Shown: positions 26,461 through 35,542, counted from the first letter of the stretch. The stretch: DNA of 42,281 nt from an uncultured Ectothiorhodospiraceae bacterium (GCA_947258695.1 CAMYJG010000017.1:1-42281); one strand, 5' to 3'. Numbers and translations: made by a program. The notes: generated from the letters alone by a model not told the origin.

Positions 26461-26499
26461 AAAATAAAAAGGCAGCCCGTTGTTGAAGACGGACCGCCT
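26461..26499 (-). terminator. Intrinsic terminator in the argD leader (candidate attenuator)
   Basis: On the minus strand an 11-bp stem (AGGCGGTCCGT with ACGGGCTGCCT, two G-T wobbles) and an 8-base loop are followed by TTTTTATTTTT. It lies between the likely argD promoter and the argD start, so it would end most transcripts unless relieved. Confidence 0.75.
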
Positions 26500-26512
26500 A
26501 CGAAAGATGTTA

Positions 26513-26541
26513 ATTCTAGACCTAGATTAACGTTTCAGCAA
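26513..26541 (-). promoter_or_regulatory. Putative argD promoter with overlapping inverted repeat
   Basis: On the minus strand, TTGCTG (26541-26536), a 17-bp spacer and TAGAAT (26518-26513) resemble a sigma-70 promoter. An inverted repeat, TCTAG-AC-CTAGA (with outer TAAT/ATTA), overlaps the -10 and could be an operator. It does not match the standard ARG box. Confidence 0.5.
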
Positions 26542-26553
26542 ATAAAAGGAATA

Positions 26554-26581
26554 AAAAAACCCGACAAATGTCGGGTTTTTT
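26554..26581. terminator. Bidirectional intrinsic terminator
   Basis: CCCGACA-AA-TGTCGGG, a perfect 7-bp stem, is flanked by A-runs on one side and T-runs on the other. It ends the minus-strand membrane-protein gene just upstream and insulates argD. Confidence 0.9.
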
Positions 26582-26601
26582 GGACTATTGTTTCTAACTT
26601 G

Positions 26602-27195
26602 TTAGAAAGTTAATCCGTGTCCGAAACCAATCATGCAAAGTAGCATTGGAATAGATAATACAGTGTTAGTACGTGATGCCATTAAAGCAACAACTTTTGC
26701 TTTAGCGATGTCTTCAGCTGCGTGTTCTTTGCCATCTAGTCCAAGAATTTTCTTCTGGTTTGGCCAAATTAGAACCCAAACGTTAAACAACATGATAGTA
26801 CCTAACCATGCGCCAAGACCAATAACTTGCGAGCCTTCTTGCATAGTGAAAGCAGCCATAGTACTTGTAGATGGGTGGCTTTCTAATGCAGCTATACCTG
26901 TTAACCAGGTAACTGCCGCTGCCATGCGGAACCAAAGTAATGCTTTGGGAGCAACATATTTGTTGATTGCAGCAGGGCCAGGGCCATCTGAATCAGCTAA
27001 TGCTGTTCCCACAGCAGGAACTTGTACGAAATTGAAATAGTAAAGTAAACCAATCCAAACTACACCAGCTAATACATGAAGCCAAACTTTAGCATTCATT
27101 GCGTCAAAGCCAGACATGCCAGCACCAAAAATGATGATTGCGGTTAAGATAAAACCAGTGATGATTGTGCCCTTAACGGACGTTAATGGATTCAT
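26602..27195 (-). CDS. Membrane protein of the urate oxidase N-terminal (PuuD-like) family
   Basis: A 197-residue polytopic inner-membrane protein with about five helices: residues 9-27, 36-56 (WLHVLAGVVWIGLLYYFNFV), 85-105, 125-145 (GLGAWLGTIMLFNVWVLIWP) and 175-193. The WLHVLAGVVWIGL helix with a conserved His and the WPNQKKILG segment match the Urate_ox_N membrane domain. Here the C-terminal cytochrome c of full PuuD urate dehydrogenases is absent, so it may be a shortened relative with a different role, possibly heme-binding electron transport. It is monocistronic, ends at a strong terminator, and is divergent from a hydantoinase-B gene. Confidence 0.75.
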   Translation of the reverse strand: MNPLTSVKGTIITGFILTAIIIFGAGMSGFDAMNAKVWLHVLAGVVWIGLLYYFNFVQVPAVGTALADSDGPGPAAINKYVAPKALLWFRMAAAVTWLTGIAALESHPSTSTMAAFTMQEGSQVIGLGAWLGTIMLFNVWVLIWPNQKKILGLDGKEHAAEDIAKAKVVALMASRTNTVLSIPMLLCMIGFGHGLTF

Positions 27196-27364
27196 AAAAA
27201 TGCTCCCCTAATTATTTTTGTTAAGGTTTGTGTACGAAATATATTTCGACTAGTTTACTACAGTATTAATTTTTCAAACACCCCTTATTCATATATCTTA
27301 TGAAGCAAAATGCTAGAATGTAGATTAATCTCCTTAAAAAAACATAGACTTTAGTGGCCATATT

Positions 27365-28912
27365 TTGAACAGTATTGAATTGAGCTTATTTACCAGCCGA
27401 CTTGATGCCGTCTGTGACGAAATGGGGGCTGTATTACAGCGCGCTGCTTTTTCCCCTAATATTCGCGACCGGCTTGATTTTTCATGCGCCGTGTTTAATG
27501 CAGAAGGTGAGCTTTGTGCCCAGGCAGCGCATATCCCGGTGCACTTAGGCAGCATGGCTTATGCCATGCAAAGCATTGTTAGCCAGTTAAACTGGCACGA
27601 AGGTGACATGGTTATTGTCAATGATCCTTTTTTAGGGGGGACACATTTACCGGATATCACTTTGATTGCACCGGTATTTCATGATGGCCAATTATTAGCG
27701 TTTATTGCTAATCGTGCTCACCATGCAGATATTGGCGCGGGCTCTCCAGGCTCGATGCCATTATCGAAAAGCTTAGAAGAAGAAGGCTTAATCATTCCGC
27801 CTAGTTATATTATTGAGAAAGGTCAGCTAAATGAGCCTTTTATGGCAGAGATCCTGGGCTCGATACGTAGTGGTGATGCCGGTCTGGGAGATTTTGCGGC
27901 ACAAATTAGTGCTAACAATGCCGGTACGGAACGGTTACAAGCTCTAATATCATCTTTAGGTGGAACAATATTTTTAACTGCACTATCAGAGCTTAATGAT
28001 TATGGCGAACGTTTAGCCAGGAGTGTTATTAATGGTATTCCTGATGGAGAGTATACCTTTAGCGATAAGATGGATGATGATGGTTTGGGTAATTTTGATT
28101 TGAAAATAAACGCCTCCATTGTTGTTAAAGAACATAATGTTAGTGTTAACTTTGATGGAACTCACCTGCAAACAGAAGGTAATATTAATTGCCCTTTATC
28201 TGTCGCGGCAGCGGCCGTGTATTATGTTTTTCGTTGTTTAATGCCATCACAAACACCGGCCTGTGCGGGTAGTTTTAGACCTATTTCGATTAGTGCGCCG
28301 CAAGGCTGTTTATTAAATGCTAAACGACCAGCAGCAGTGGCAGCCGGTAACGTTGAAACCAGCACACGCATTGTTGATGTTGTGATGGGGGCCTTAGCGC
28401 AGGCAATACCCGATAAAATTCCTGCTGCAAGCCATGGCAGTATGAATAATTTAGCCATGGGCCATGCCGGTGATTCCGATGTAGATAGTTGGGACTATTA
28501 TGAAACCATGGGGGGTGGCATGGGCGCCAGTTCAGAAGGTGACGGCCTCGATGCAGTACAAACTCATATGACAAATACCAGGAATACGCCTATTGAAGTA
28601 ATGGAAACGAATTATCCTGTGCGCATAAATCAATATGCAATTCGTAAAGATTCAGGTGGTGTTGGCATGCATAATGGTGGTGATGGTTTGGTTCGTGAGT
28701 TTGAGTTTTTAAAACCTGCCAATGTTACCTTGTTAACTGAAAGACGTTTGAATCCACCCTGGAGTTTAAATAATGGAATAGACGGAGGTTGTGGACAAAA
28801 CTTATTAAATGGAAAACCGTTAACCCCTAAAGTTTGTTTTGACGTGAATAAAGGTGATTGCCTAACAATTAAAACCCCCGGTGGTGGTGGTTGGGGATCA
28901 AGTCATTCTTAA
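27365..28912 (+). CDS. Hydantoinase B / oxoprolinase beta-subunit family protein, without its A subunit
   Basis: A 515-residue cytoplasmic protein of the HyuB family, which acts in ATP-dependent opening of hydantoins, 5-oxoproline or related lactams, or as acetone/acetophenone carboxylase-type subunits. The N-terminus has the family core [73 protein letters not shown] and a C-terminal [16 protein letters not shown]. The start is taken as TTG at 27365 because no ATG or GTG lies between it and the upstream in-frame stop near 27326; no clear Shine-Dalgarno is visible. The usual partner HyuA is absent on either side. Substrate unknown. Confidence 0.85.
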   Translation: MNSIELSLFTSRLDAVCDEMGAVLQRAAFSPNIRDRLDFSCAVFNAEGELCAQAAHIPVHLGSMAYAMQSIVSQLNWHEGDMVIVNDPFLGGTHLPDITLIAPVFHDGQLLAFIANRAHHADIGAGSPGSMPLSKSLEEEGLIIPPSYIIEKGQLNEPFMAEILGSIRSGDAGLGDFAAQISANNAGTERLQALISSLGGTIFLTALSELNDYGERLARSVINGIPDGEYTFSDKMDDDGLGNFDLKINASIVVKEHNVSVNFDGTHLQTEGNINCPLSVAAAAVYYVFRCLMPSQTPACAGSFRPISISAPQGCLLNAKRPAAVAAGNVETSTRIVDVVMGALAQAIPDKIPAASHGSMNNLAMGHAGDSDVDSWDYYETMGGGMGASSEGDGLDAVQTHMTNTRNTPIEVMETNYPVRINQYAIRKDSGGVGMHNGGDGLVREFEFLKPANVTLLTERRLNPPWSLNNGIDGGCGQNLLNGKPLTPKVCFDVNKGDCLTIKTPGGGGWGSSHS

Positions 28913-28925
28913 ATCAGGAAGGTTT

Positions 28926-29078
28926 GTCATAGCGAGCGTAGCGCGGCAATCTCTAGTTTAGTGATTATTACCATGAGATTGCCACAGTCACTTCGTTCCT
29001 TCGATGCCAGAACGTATAGTATACGTTAGGGTAATACTGAACGAAACGCGTAGCGGTTCATTAAGTGCAATGACATGA
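28926..29078. repeat. Palindromic intergenic repeat, TGTCAT-GCGAG family
   Basis: Outer ends TGTCATAGCGAG and GCAATGACA and inner arms GGCAATCTC/GAGATTGCC form a foldback element with an extra central stretch. A related element is at 33357-33435, so this is a dispersed family. Confidence 0.65.
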
Positions 29079-29115
29079 TATTTTTTAACAAACGGCAAAA
29101 ATTGAGAAATTATAT

Positions 29116-30906
29116 ATGTGCGGAATTTGCGGTGAATTGAATTTTAAATCAACAGCTTCAATTGAAGTTGTTAAAGCGATGTTACCTAAGTTAGAAAAGC
29201 GTGGTCCTGACTTTGGTGATAGCTGGTATCATGATCGTGTTGCATTTGGACATCGCCGCCTCGCGATTATTGATTTAAGTGAACATTCGAATCAACCGAT
29301 GATTGATCGCGAGTTGGGTTTAACCATCGTTTTTAATGGTGCGATTTATAATTACCCTGAGTTGCGTCAACAATTTATTAGCGAAGGTTATAACTTACAA
29401 AGTGAAGGTGATACAGAAGTTATTATCAAGGCTTACCATAAATGGGGTATAGACTGCGCAAAGCATTTGCATGGGATGTTTGCTTTCGCTATCTGGGACG
29501 AGAAAAAGAAACATGTTTTTGTTGCCCGTGACCGCATGGGGATCAAACCTTTTTATTATTCTTTAACAAATGCTCACTTTCGTTTTGCATCTAATACGCA
29601 AGCTTTATTGACCACAGGTGAGATTGATAAATCAATTGATGCTTTTGCATTACATAATCAATTTTCATTACACGCGGTTGTGCCGGCACCGCGTACCATC
29701 GTAAATGGTATTCGTAAATTAGAGCCGGGAACATCAATGACGATTGATGTTAAAGGTAATGAGAAAACACAACGTTATTGGTTCCTGGATGCAACACGCC
29801 CTGAAAAAGAAATGTCTGAACAGGAGTGGACGGATGCGATTCATGATTCTTTACGTGAGGCTGTACGTAAACGGATTGATGTCGCCGATGTGCCGGTCGG
29901 TGTATTGTTATCGGGAGGCTTAGATTCGAGTTTACTGGTTGCCTTATTGGCTGAAGCCGGGGTGAAAGATTTACTAACGTTCTCGATTGGTTTTGAAGAT
30001 CAACCCGAGGAAAAGGGTAGTGAGTTTGAGTTTTCTGACCAGGTTGTTGAGCGTTATCAAACAAATCATCATAAATATCATATTTCTAATAGCGAGGTGT
30101 TGCCGCATATTCCAGATGCCGTGACCGCGATGTCTGAACCGATGGTGGGGCAAGATGCAGTGGCTTTTTATTTATTATCAGAAAAGGTTTCTGAAAAAGT
30201 CAAAGTTGTACAAAGTGGGCAGGGAGCCGATGAAGTATTCGCCGGTTATTTTTGGTTTCCACAAATGCACCAGGATATCAACGGCTCGGATGTCGCCCGG
30301 TTTGCCCGCTATTATTTTGATCGTTCGCATGATGAATTTTTAGAAATGGTGACAGCGGATTACCGTGGTGAGGATTTCACATCACAAAAGGTCGCTGAGT
30401 TACTTGGACAGCCCAATGCGGATGAGTTTATTGATCGTGTCTTGCGCATGGATACCACTACCCTGATTGTTGATGACCCGGTAAAGCGGGTAGATAACAT
30501 GACCATGGCATGGGGCCTGGAAGCACGTGTACCGTTTTTAGATCATAAGCTGGTTGAGTTGGCGGCGAAAATGCCACCTGAAATGAAGCTCGGGCTTAAG
30601 AGTGGTCTTGGTGGAAAGGATGTGCTTAAGCGTATTTCCCGGGGCCTTATTCCAGATGCAGTGATTGATCGTCCAAAGGGTTATTTTCCCATGCCGGCTT
30701 TAAAATATGTGCGTGGCGAGTTTCTCGATTTTATGCAAGATATCTTGAATTCACAGGCCTGTAGAAATAGAGGGATTTTTGCCCGCTCTTATGTAGATAA
30801 GCTACTTTCTGAGCCGGATCAACACTTTACCGCCTTGCGTGGGAGTAAGTTATGGCATTTAGCCTTACTAGAACTCTGGTTTCAAACACATTTGGACACG
30901 GCTTGA
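29116..30906 (+). CDS. asnO: Asparagine-synthetase-like amidotransferase, probably N-acetylglutaminylglutamine amide synthesis
   Basis: A 596-residue cytoplasmic enzyme with an N-terminal glutamine amidotransferase class-II domain (catalytic Cys2 in MCGICGE, residues about 1-210). Its C-terminal ATP-pyrophosphatase synthetase domain has the PP-loop SGGLDSS near residue 267. Segments HAVVPAPRT, TFSIGFED, AMSEPMV, VVQSGQGADEVFAGY, DDPVKRVDNMTMAWGLEA and VIDRPKGYFP look, from memory, more like the N-acetylglutaminylglutamine (NAGGN) amidotransferase group (TIGR03104) than ordinary AsnB. That enzyme makes the osmolyte NAGGN amide together with a GNAT/ATP-grasp synthase and a peptidase-like partner, neither of which is adjacent here. 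Plain AsnB remains the alternative. Confidence 0.72.
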   Translation: MCGICGELNFKSTASIEVVKAMLPKLEKRGPDFGDSWYHDRVAFGHRRLAIIDLSEHSNQPMIDRELGLTIVFNGAIYNYPELRQQFISEGYNLQSEGDTEVIIKAYHKWGIDCAKHLHGMFAFAIWDEKKKHVFVARDRMGIKPFYYSLTNAHFRFASNTQALLTTGEIDKSIDAFALHNQFSLHAVVPAPRTIVNGIRKLEPGTSMTIDVKGNEKTQRYWFLDATRPEKEMSEQEWTDAIHDSLREAVRKRIDVADVPVGVLLSGGLDSSLLVALLAEAGVKDLLTFSIGFEDQPEEKGSEFEFSDQVVERYQTNHHKYHISNSEVLPHIPDAVTAMSEPMVGQDAVAFYLLSEKVSEKVKVVQSGQGADEVFAGYFWFPQMHQDINGSDVARFARYYFDRSHDEFLEMVTADYRGEDFTSQKVAELLGQPNADEFIDRVLRMDTTTLIVDDPVKRVDNMTMAWGLEARVPFLDHKLVELAAKMPPEMKLGLKSGLGGKDVLKRISRGLIPDAVIDRPKGYFPMPALKYVRGEFLDFMQDILNSQACRNRGIFARSYVDKLLSEPDQHFTALRGSKLWHLALLELWFQTHLDTA

Positions 30907-31094
30907 TTGAGTTGAAATATGAAATAATGGCCTTATATCTAGGGCAAATATACTGAATCTGGCAGGTTTATCATTAACCAACTAAAACACTATGGTATTT
31001 GCCGGGCATAACTGATATATTAGCTAATACTAATTTATTGTTGTTTGGATAATATCGAGATAACACACAAATTTGAATAATTGAGGAAGCAAAG

Positions 31095-31409
31095 ATGGAT
31101 GTTTTAGAACGTATTGATCAAATAGTTAAAAGCAACCCGGTAGTTGTTTTTATGAAGGGTACACCGCAAATGCCACAATGTGGTTTTTCTAGTCGTACCG
31201 CTCAGGCGCTACAGGCATGTGGTCAGGAATTTGCGCATGTTAATGTATTAATGGATCCGGATATTTTTGAAAATTTACCACGTTACCAGGACTGGCCAAC
31301 TTTCCCGCAAGTCTACATTAATGGTGAATTAGTGGGTGGTTGTGATATCACGCTTGAAATGTATCAAAAGGGTGAGTTGAAAAAAGCGATTGATGAAGCG
31401 GTTGCTTAA
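31095..31409 (+). CDS. grxD: Monothiol glutaredoxin (CGFS type)
   Basis: A 104-residue cytoplasmic Grx4-type protein that carries [2Fe-2S] clusters. The active site is CGFS in PQMPQCGFSSRTAQAL (Cys at residue about 29), with FMKGTPQMP before it and WPTFPQVYINGELVGGCDI as the glutathione-binding part. A GAGGA Shine-Dalgarno precedes the ATG. It is monocistronic, ended by a large hairpin element. From memory, its closeness to rnt and pyrC repeats the order seen in Pseudomonas. Confidence 0.97.
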   Translation: MDVLERIDQIVKSNPVVVFMKGTPQMPQCGFSSRTAQALQACGQEFAHVNVLMDPDIFENLPRYQDWPTFPQVYINGELVGGCDITLEMYQKGELKKAIDEAVA

Positions 31410-31414
31410 AAAGA

Positions 31415-31625
31415 GTTAGCCACGAAGGACACAAACGACTGCATGGACGCAGGAGGTAGAGCAACGCAGGAGCAGTTGCCGAGAACACCAAGAAGAACTA
31501 TTAAAAAACCACGGGGAACTCCGGGTTCACAGGGTAAGAAAATTTTAACCCCGTGTTCCCTGTGTCCCCCGTGGTTTTTTATTGTTTATGTTTTCTTCAT
31601 GACCTTGGTGTTCTTAGTGGCCAAC
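31415..31625. repeat. Foldback (MITE-like) element acting as a bidirectional terminator
   Basis: Imperfect outer arms (GTTAGCCACGAAGGAC on the left; GTTGGCCACTAAGAAC when the right end is read in reverse) enclose a strong inner hairpin, in which AAAAAACCACGGGG at 31503 pairs with CCCCCGTGGTTTTTT at 31566. It fills the gap between convergent grxD and rnt. No transposase is inside. Confidence 0.7.
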
Positions 31626-31631
31626 GTGTTT

Positions 31632-32255
31632 TTATTTTGAAAACCGATCCCAGGAATTAACAATAATACAAAATAGTTCTGCAGTACGTTCAGCATCATA
31701 AGCAGCTGAATGAGCAGCCTCGTGATCCCATTGTATGCCGGCGGCTTGTGCGGCACGAGCTAATACCGTTTGTCCGTATGCTAAACCACCTAATGTCGCG
31801 GTATCAAAGGTGCTGAACTTATGAAACGGATTACGTTTTATTTCACAACGTTCAACCGCGGCTTTTACAAATCCAAGATCAAAAATAGGATTGTGACCGA
31901 CTAAAATTGCACGGCTGCAACCGGTTTTTTTTACCAGTTTACGGACCGGCTTAAATATTTCTTCCATTGCTTCACGTTCAGGCTTGGCCATGCGAAATGG
32001 ATGATAAGGATCAATGCCGGTAAATTCGAGTGCTTTTGGATCCAGCTCAGAACCCATAAACGGTTCAACATGGGCCGCGTAGGTTTTATCGGGCTCAATC
32101 TGGCCTTTGTTGTTGATTTTTAATGTCACTGCAGCTATTTCTAGCAGGGCATGGCGATCTGCTTCAAAGCCGGCAGTTTCAACATCAACGACCACGGGTA
32201 AAAAACCACGAAAGCGATTAGCAATAGGATCTTTGTGTTCGATTAATTCTTCCAT
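31632..32255 (-). CDS. rnt: Ribonuclease T
   Basis: A 207-residue DEDDh 3'-5' exonuclease that trims tRNA and other stable RNA 3' ends. Exo I is VVDVETAGF, with [10 protein letters not shown] after it. Exo II is in [19 protein letters not shown], and Exo III is [13 protein letters not shown] with the catalytic His and Asp. [20 protein letters not shown] and an N-terminal [15 protein letters not shown] are RNase T signatures. It lies 52 bp downstream of pyrC on the same strand, so a pyrC-rnt unit is likely. Confidence 0.95.
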   Translation of the reverse strand: MEELIEHKDPIANRFRGFLPVVVDVETAGFEADRHALLEIAAVTLKINNKGQIEPDKTYAAHVEPFMGSELDPKALEFTGIDPYHPFRMAKPEREAMEEIFKPVRKLVKKTGCSRAILVGHNPIFDLGFVKAAVERCEIKRNPFHKFSTFDTATLGGLAYGQTVLARAAQAAGIQWDHEAAHSAAYDAERTAELFCIIVNSWDRFSK

Positions 32256-32307
32256 ACTCTCAAGGATACAGTAAGACAGTCATAAATTCTTTAATATATA
32301 GGGGCGG

Positions 32308-33336
32308 TCAGACTCGTTTCCAATGTACCATTTCACCTGCACGAAGCGGAATAAGTTTTTGCTTGGCAAAAGAGTAAGAGTCAGGTACTTGCCAGTCTGT
32401 TTTCTCTAAAGTGATGGTATCTGTATTCCGTGACAGACCATAAAAATCCGCACCATAGAAACTGGCAAATCCTTCAAGCTTGTCGAGTGCATTTGCCTTA
32501 TCAAAAGCTTCAGCATATAACTCAATAGCCGCATGGGCAGAATAGATGCCGGCACAACCACATGAGGTTTCTTTGTTATCTTGTGCGTGTGGCGCACTAT
32601 CTGTACCGAGGAAGAACTTTTTATTGCCACTCGTTGCCGCGTTGATAAGTGCTTCACGATGAATTTCACGTTTTAAAATCGGTAAACAATAATAATGTGG
32701 ATTCATTCCACCTTTAAACATCGCGTTACGATTAAATAATAAGTGATGCGCAGTAATGGTGGCAGCAATATTGTCATTTGCTTGTGCAACAAATTCAGCG
32801 GCATGCTTTGTTGTAATGTGTTCCAATACAACTTTGAGTTTAGGAAAGTCTTTGACTAAAGGTTGTAGCACGGTATCAATGAAAACCTGTTCACGATCAA
32901 ACACATCCACGCTTTGGTCAGTTACTTCACCATGAATAAGCAGCGGTAAGCCCAGCTCCTGCATTTTTTTTAAAGTCGGGTAGGTATTTTTAATGTCTGT
33001 GACACCGGCATCCGAGTTTGTTGTTGCCCCAGCAGGATAATACTTAACTGCATAGACATGTTCAGAATTAACCGCTTTTTCTATTTCATCAGCAGAAGTA
33101 TTGTTGGTTAAATATAAAACCATCAGGGGTTTAAAAGAATCACTTTTTGCTACGGCTAAAATACGATCACGGTATGCCAGTGCCTTGTCAACCGTTGTCA
33201 CGGGTGGCTTGAGGTTCGGCATTATAATTGCGCGCGAAAAAACGGCGGAGGTATGCGGAACAACATCCGCTAAATATTCATTGTCGCGAACATGTAAGTG
33301 CCAGTCATCTGGGCGTGTAATAGTTATGCTTTGCAT
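32308..33336 (-). CDS. pyrC: Dihydroorotase, class II
   Basis: A 342-residue cytoplasmic zinc amidohydrolase that cyclises carbamoyl-aspartate in pyrimidine synthesis. The first metal site is [16 protein letters not shown] follows, and the carboxylated Lys is in [16 protein letters not shown]. The HGEVTD and LEHITTK histidines and the catalytic Asp in FLGTDSAPH complete the site. Length fits the E. coli type. It is followed by rnt; a palindromic repeat lies between it and fumC upstream. Confidence 0.96.
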   Translation of the reverse strand: MQSITITRPDDWHLHVRDNEYLADVVPHTSAVFSRAIIMPNLKPPVTTVDKALAYRDRILAVAKSDSFKPLMVLYLTNNTSADEIEKAVNSEHVYAVKYYPAGATTNSDAGVTDIKNTYPTLKKMQELGLPLLIHGEVTDQSVDVFDREQVFIDTVLQPLVKDFPKLKVVLEHITTKHAAEFVAQANDNIAATITAHHLLFNRNAMFKGGMNPHYYCLPILKREIHREALINAATSGNKKFFLGTDSAPHAQDNKETSCGCAGIYSAHAAIELYAEAFDKANALDKLEGFASFYGADFYGLSRNTDTITLEKTDWQVPDSYSFAKQKLIPLRAGEMVHWKRV

Positions 33337-33356
33337 TGATTTAAAACTCTTATGTT

Positions 33357-33435
33357 TGTGTCATTGTGAGCTATAGCGAAGCAATCGGATTGTTGTTTTA
33401 TGAGATTGCTGCGTCGTTTCACTCCTCGCAATGAC
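33357..33435. repeat. Palindromic intergenic repeat, TGTCATTG-GAG family
   Basis: TGTCATTGTGAG and CTCGCAATGACA form the outer arms and CGAAGCAATC/GATTGCTGCG inner arms of a 79-bp foldback. It lies between fumC and pyrC. It is related to the element at 28926-29078. Confidence 0.75.
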
Positions 33436-33441
33436 AGATAG

Positions 33442-34830
33442 TTATTCGCTTATTCCACCTTGGGTTAGTTTAGCTGGGTCAAGCAATTGCTTTAATTCAT
33501 CCACCGATAAATCAGTCATCTCAGTGGCAACATCAATGACTGAACGGCCTTCAGCATAGGCTTTTTTAGCAATCGCTGCGCCTTTTTCATAACCTATAAC
33601 TCGGTTGAGAGCGGTGACAAGTATGGGATTACGATCGAGTGCTTCACGAATGCGTTCATCATTGACATGAAAACCGGCCATTGCTTTATCAGCCAATTGA
33701 CGGGAAGCATTAGCTAATAATTCAATGCTCTGTAACAGATTATAACCAATCACGGGTAGCATGACATTGAGTTGAAAATTTCCAGATTGTCCGGCAATGG
33801 TAATGGTTGTGTCGTTACCAATAACCTGGGCAGCAACCATAGCAACAGCTTCAGGTATCACAGGATTTACTTTACCCGGCATAATTGAACTACCCGGTTG
33901 TAATGCTGGTAAGGCTATTTCACCAAGACCTGCAAGAGGACCGCTATTCATCCAGCGCAGGTCATTCGATATTTTCATCAATGTGACAGCCAATGTTTTT
34001 AACTGACCACTGATTTCTACCGCAGAGTCCTGGCTGGCTAATCCAACAAACAGGTTTTTCATTGGTTTAAAAGCAAAAGCAGATTTCTCAGTCAGCGCTT
34101 TTGTAAATTGTATTGCAAACTCCGGGTGCGCATTGATACCTGTACCTACCGCCGTACCACCTTGTGGTAATGCGCTAAGCCGGGTGAGACTTTGTTCAAT
34201 GCGGTCAAGGTTATCACTCAGTTGATCCTTCCAGGTTTGTAGTTCCTGTCCCAGTGTTATCGGCATAGCATCCATTAAGTGAGTACGCCCGGTCTTAACC
34301 GTTTTATCGAGTTCTTTAATACGAATTTCTAATGTAGTAATTAGATGCTGAACAGCAGGTTGCAACTGCTCAGAGATTTCTAAACAGGCACTGACATGGA
34401 TGGTTGTAGGAATAACATCATTTGAACTCTGGCTCATGTTGATGTGATCATTTGGGTGGACCGTATCACCTAAAAGTTCAGTGGCGAGGTTTGCGATGAC
34501 CTCGTTTGCATTCATATTGGTACTTGTACCTGAACCGGTTTGAAATACATCGATTGGAAAATGCTGATCATGTTTTCCTTCAACAACATCATTTGCTGCA
34601 GTGCAGATGACATCGGCAATGTTTTTTTCCAGTAGGCCGAGTTTTTCATTTGCTGTTGCACAGGCAATTTTTACCAGGCCTAGAGAGCGTATAAACCCGC
34701 GTGGCATTACCAGGCCACTAATAGGAAAATTATTTACCGCACGTTGAGTTTGAGCAGCATAAAGTGCATCAGCGGGTACCTGAAGTTCACCCATGCTATC
34801 GCGTTCACTACGGAATTGTTTTTTAGCCAT
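33442..34830 (-). CDS. fumC: Fumarate hydratase, class II
   Basis: A 462-residue cytoplasmic homotetrameric, iron-independent fumarase of the TCA cycle. The superfamily signature GSSIMPGKVNPV lies near residue 317, with TGSGTSTNMNANEV, the GRTHLMDAMP region and the active-site His in HPNDHINMSQSSND. Length and motifs are standard. It follows an NTF2-like gene by 10 bp and is probably cotranscribed with it. Confidence 0.96.
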   Translation of the reverse strand: MAKKQFRSERDSMGELQVPADALYAAQTQRAVNNFPISGLVMPRGFIRSLGLVKIACATANEKLGLLEKNIADVICTAANDVVEGKHDQHFPIDVFQTGSGTSTNMNANEVIANLATELLGDTVHPNDHINMSQSSNDVIPTTIHVSACLEISEQLQPAVQHLITTLEIRIKELDKTVKTGRTHLMDAMPITLGQELQTWKDQLSDNLDRIEQSLTRLSALPQGGTAVGTGINAHPEFAIQFTKALTEKSAFAFKPMKNLFVGLASQDSAVEISGQLKTLAVTLMKISNDLRWMNSGPLAGLGEIALPALQPGSSIMPGKVNPVIPEAVAMVAAQVIGNDTTITIAGQSGNFQLNVMLPVIGYNLLQSIELLANASRQLADKAMAGFHVNDERIREALDRNPILVTALNRVIGYEKGAAIAKKAYAEGRSVIDVATEMTDLSVDELKQLLDPAKLTQGGISE

Positions 34831-34840
34831 GAGATGTTCC

Positions 34841-35236
34841 TTAGTTAGTTTTACGGCCTTTTAAAAATTTCCAGTTATGAATGGTTTCTTCAACGACGCG
34901 CCATTTTTCATCTTGCCCTTGTTCGAGAATAACTTGCTTGTTAATAATTACCATATCACCATTTGTTCCATCCATGATTTCTTCAACATCAAAAATCAGG
35001 CGGCGTAAGCCAAAGGTTTTGACTTTCAGTTTATGAAAACTGATATTTTTTAAAATATTTCGCTGAAATTCACTTTTACGCCGTGTATACCAGTCCTGGT
35101 AATTCAGCGTATTGCCATTTGGCATACCATAAATAACAACATTTTCTGAGACAAGGTCCATATGTCTATCCAGATCTTTTGTTTTAATTGTTTCAGTGAT
35201 ATCGGTTAACCACTTTTTAATATCGATTTCAGACAT
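34841..35236 (-). CDS. NTF2/SnoaL-like fold protein of unknown function
   Basis: A 131-residue soluble protein with the cone-shaped NTF2-like pattern. It has an N-terminal helix region (DIKKWLTDITETIKTKDLDR), YGMPNGNTLNYQDWYTRRKS, and long C-terminal beta-strands (GDMVIINKQVILEQGQDEKW then RVVEETIHNWKFLKG). Such proteins are often small-molecule binding or accessory subunits; no catalytic residue can be assigned. It lies 10 bp upstream of fumC and is likely the first gene of that unit. Its 5' side is the 760-bp gap before the divergent aceE. Confidence 0.72.
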   Translation of the reverse strand: MSEIDIKKWLTDITETIKTKDLDRHMDLVSENVVIYGMPNGNTLNYQDWYTRRKSEFQRNILKNISFHKLKVKTFGLRRLIFDVEEIMDGTNGDMVIINKQVILEQGQDEKWRVVEETIHNWKFLKGRKTN

Positions 35237-35542
35237 ATTAACTTTTTATTATTTTATATGAATTTATCCGTTTAACTATTTCTTCCCTGTAATTACAGTG
35301 CGTAATAATACGCATAATTTATTGATTTAGCGCGATTATTTGAAAAATTATGCTTTTTTTAATGAAAAATGCGCCTCATTTCCTGGAATATTCAGTGGCT
35401 AATTCGAACTTAGTATTTGTTTTATAAGAATTTTTTTGGTAACAGAAATGTTTTTACCGCTCATTATGACTGTGTTTTGAAGACTAAGTTATGCTGTATT
35501 CATGCTTAGTGACTGGCCGCTATTTAAGGCTCTTCAACTTGC

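Noticed and set aside
26633-27040. Plus-strand 135-codon frame opposite the Urate_ox_N gene
   Set aside because: Mirror of a helix-coding region; the minus strand shows true membrane segments and a terminator.
28913-29115. tRNA or other structural RNA in the palindromic gap before asnO
   Set aside because: No cloverleaf, anticodon arm or T-loop consensus; the pairing is that of a dispersed foldback repeat.
31443-31640. 65-codon frame after grxD
   Set aside because: Falls within the foldback element and is an accident of its arms.
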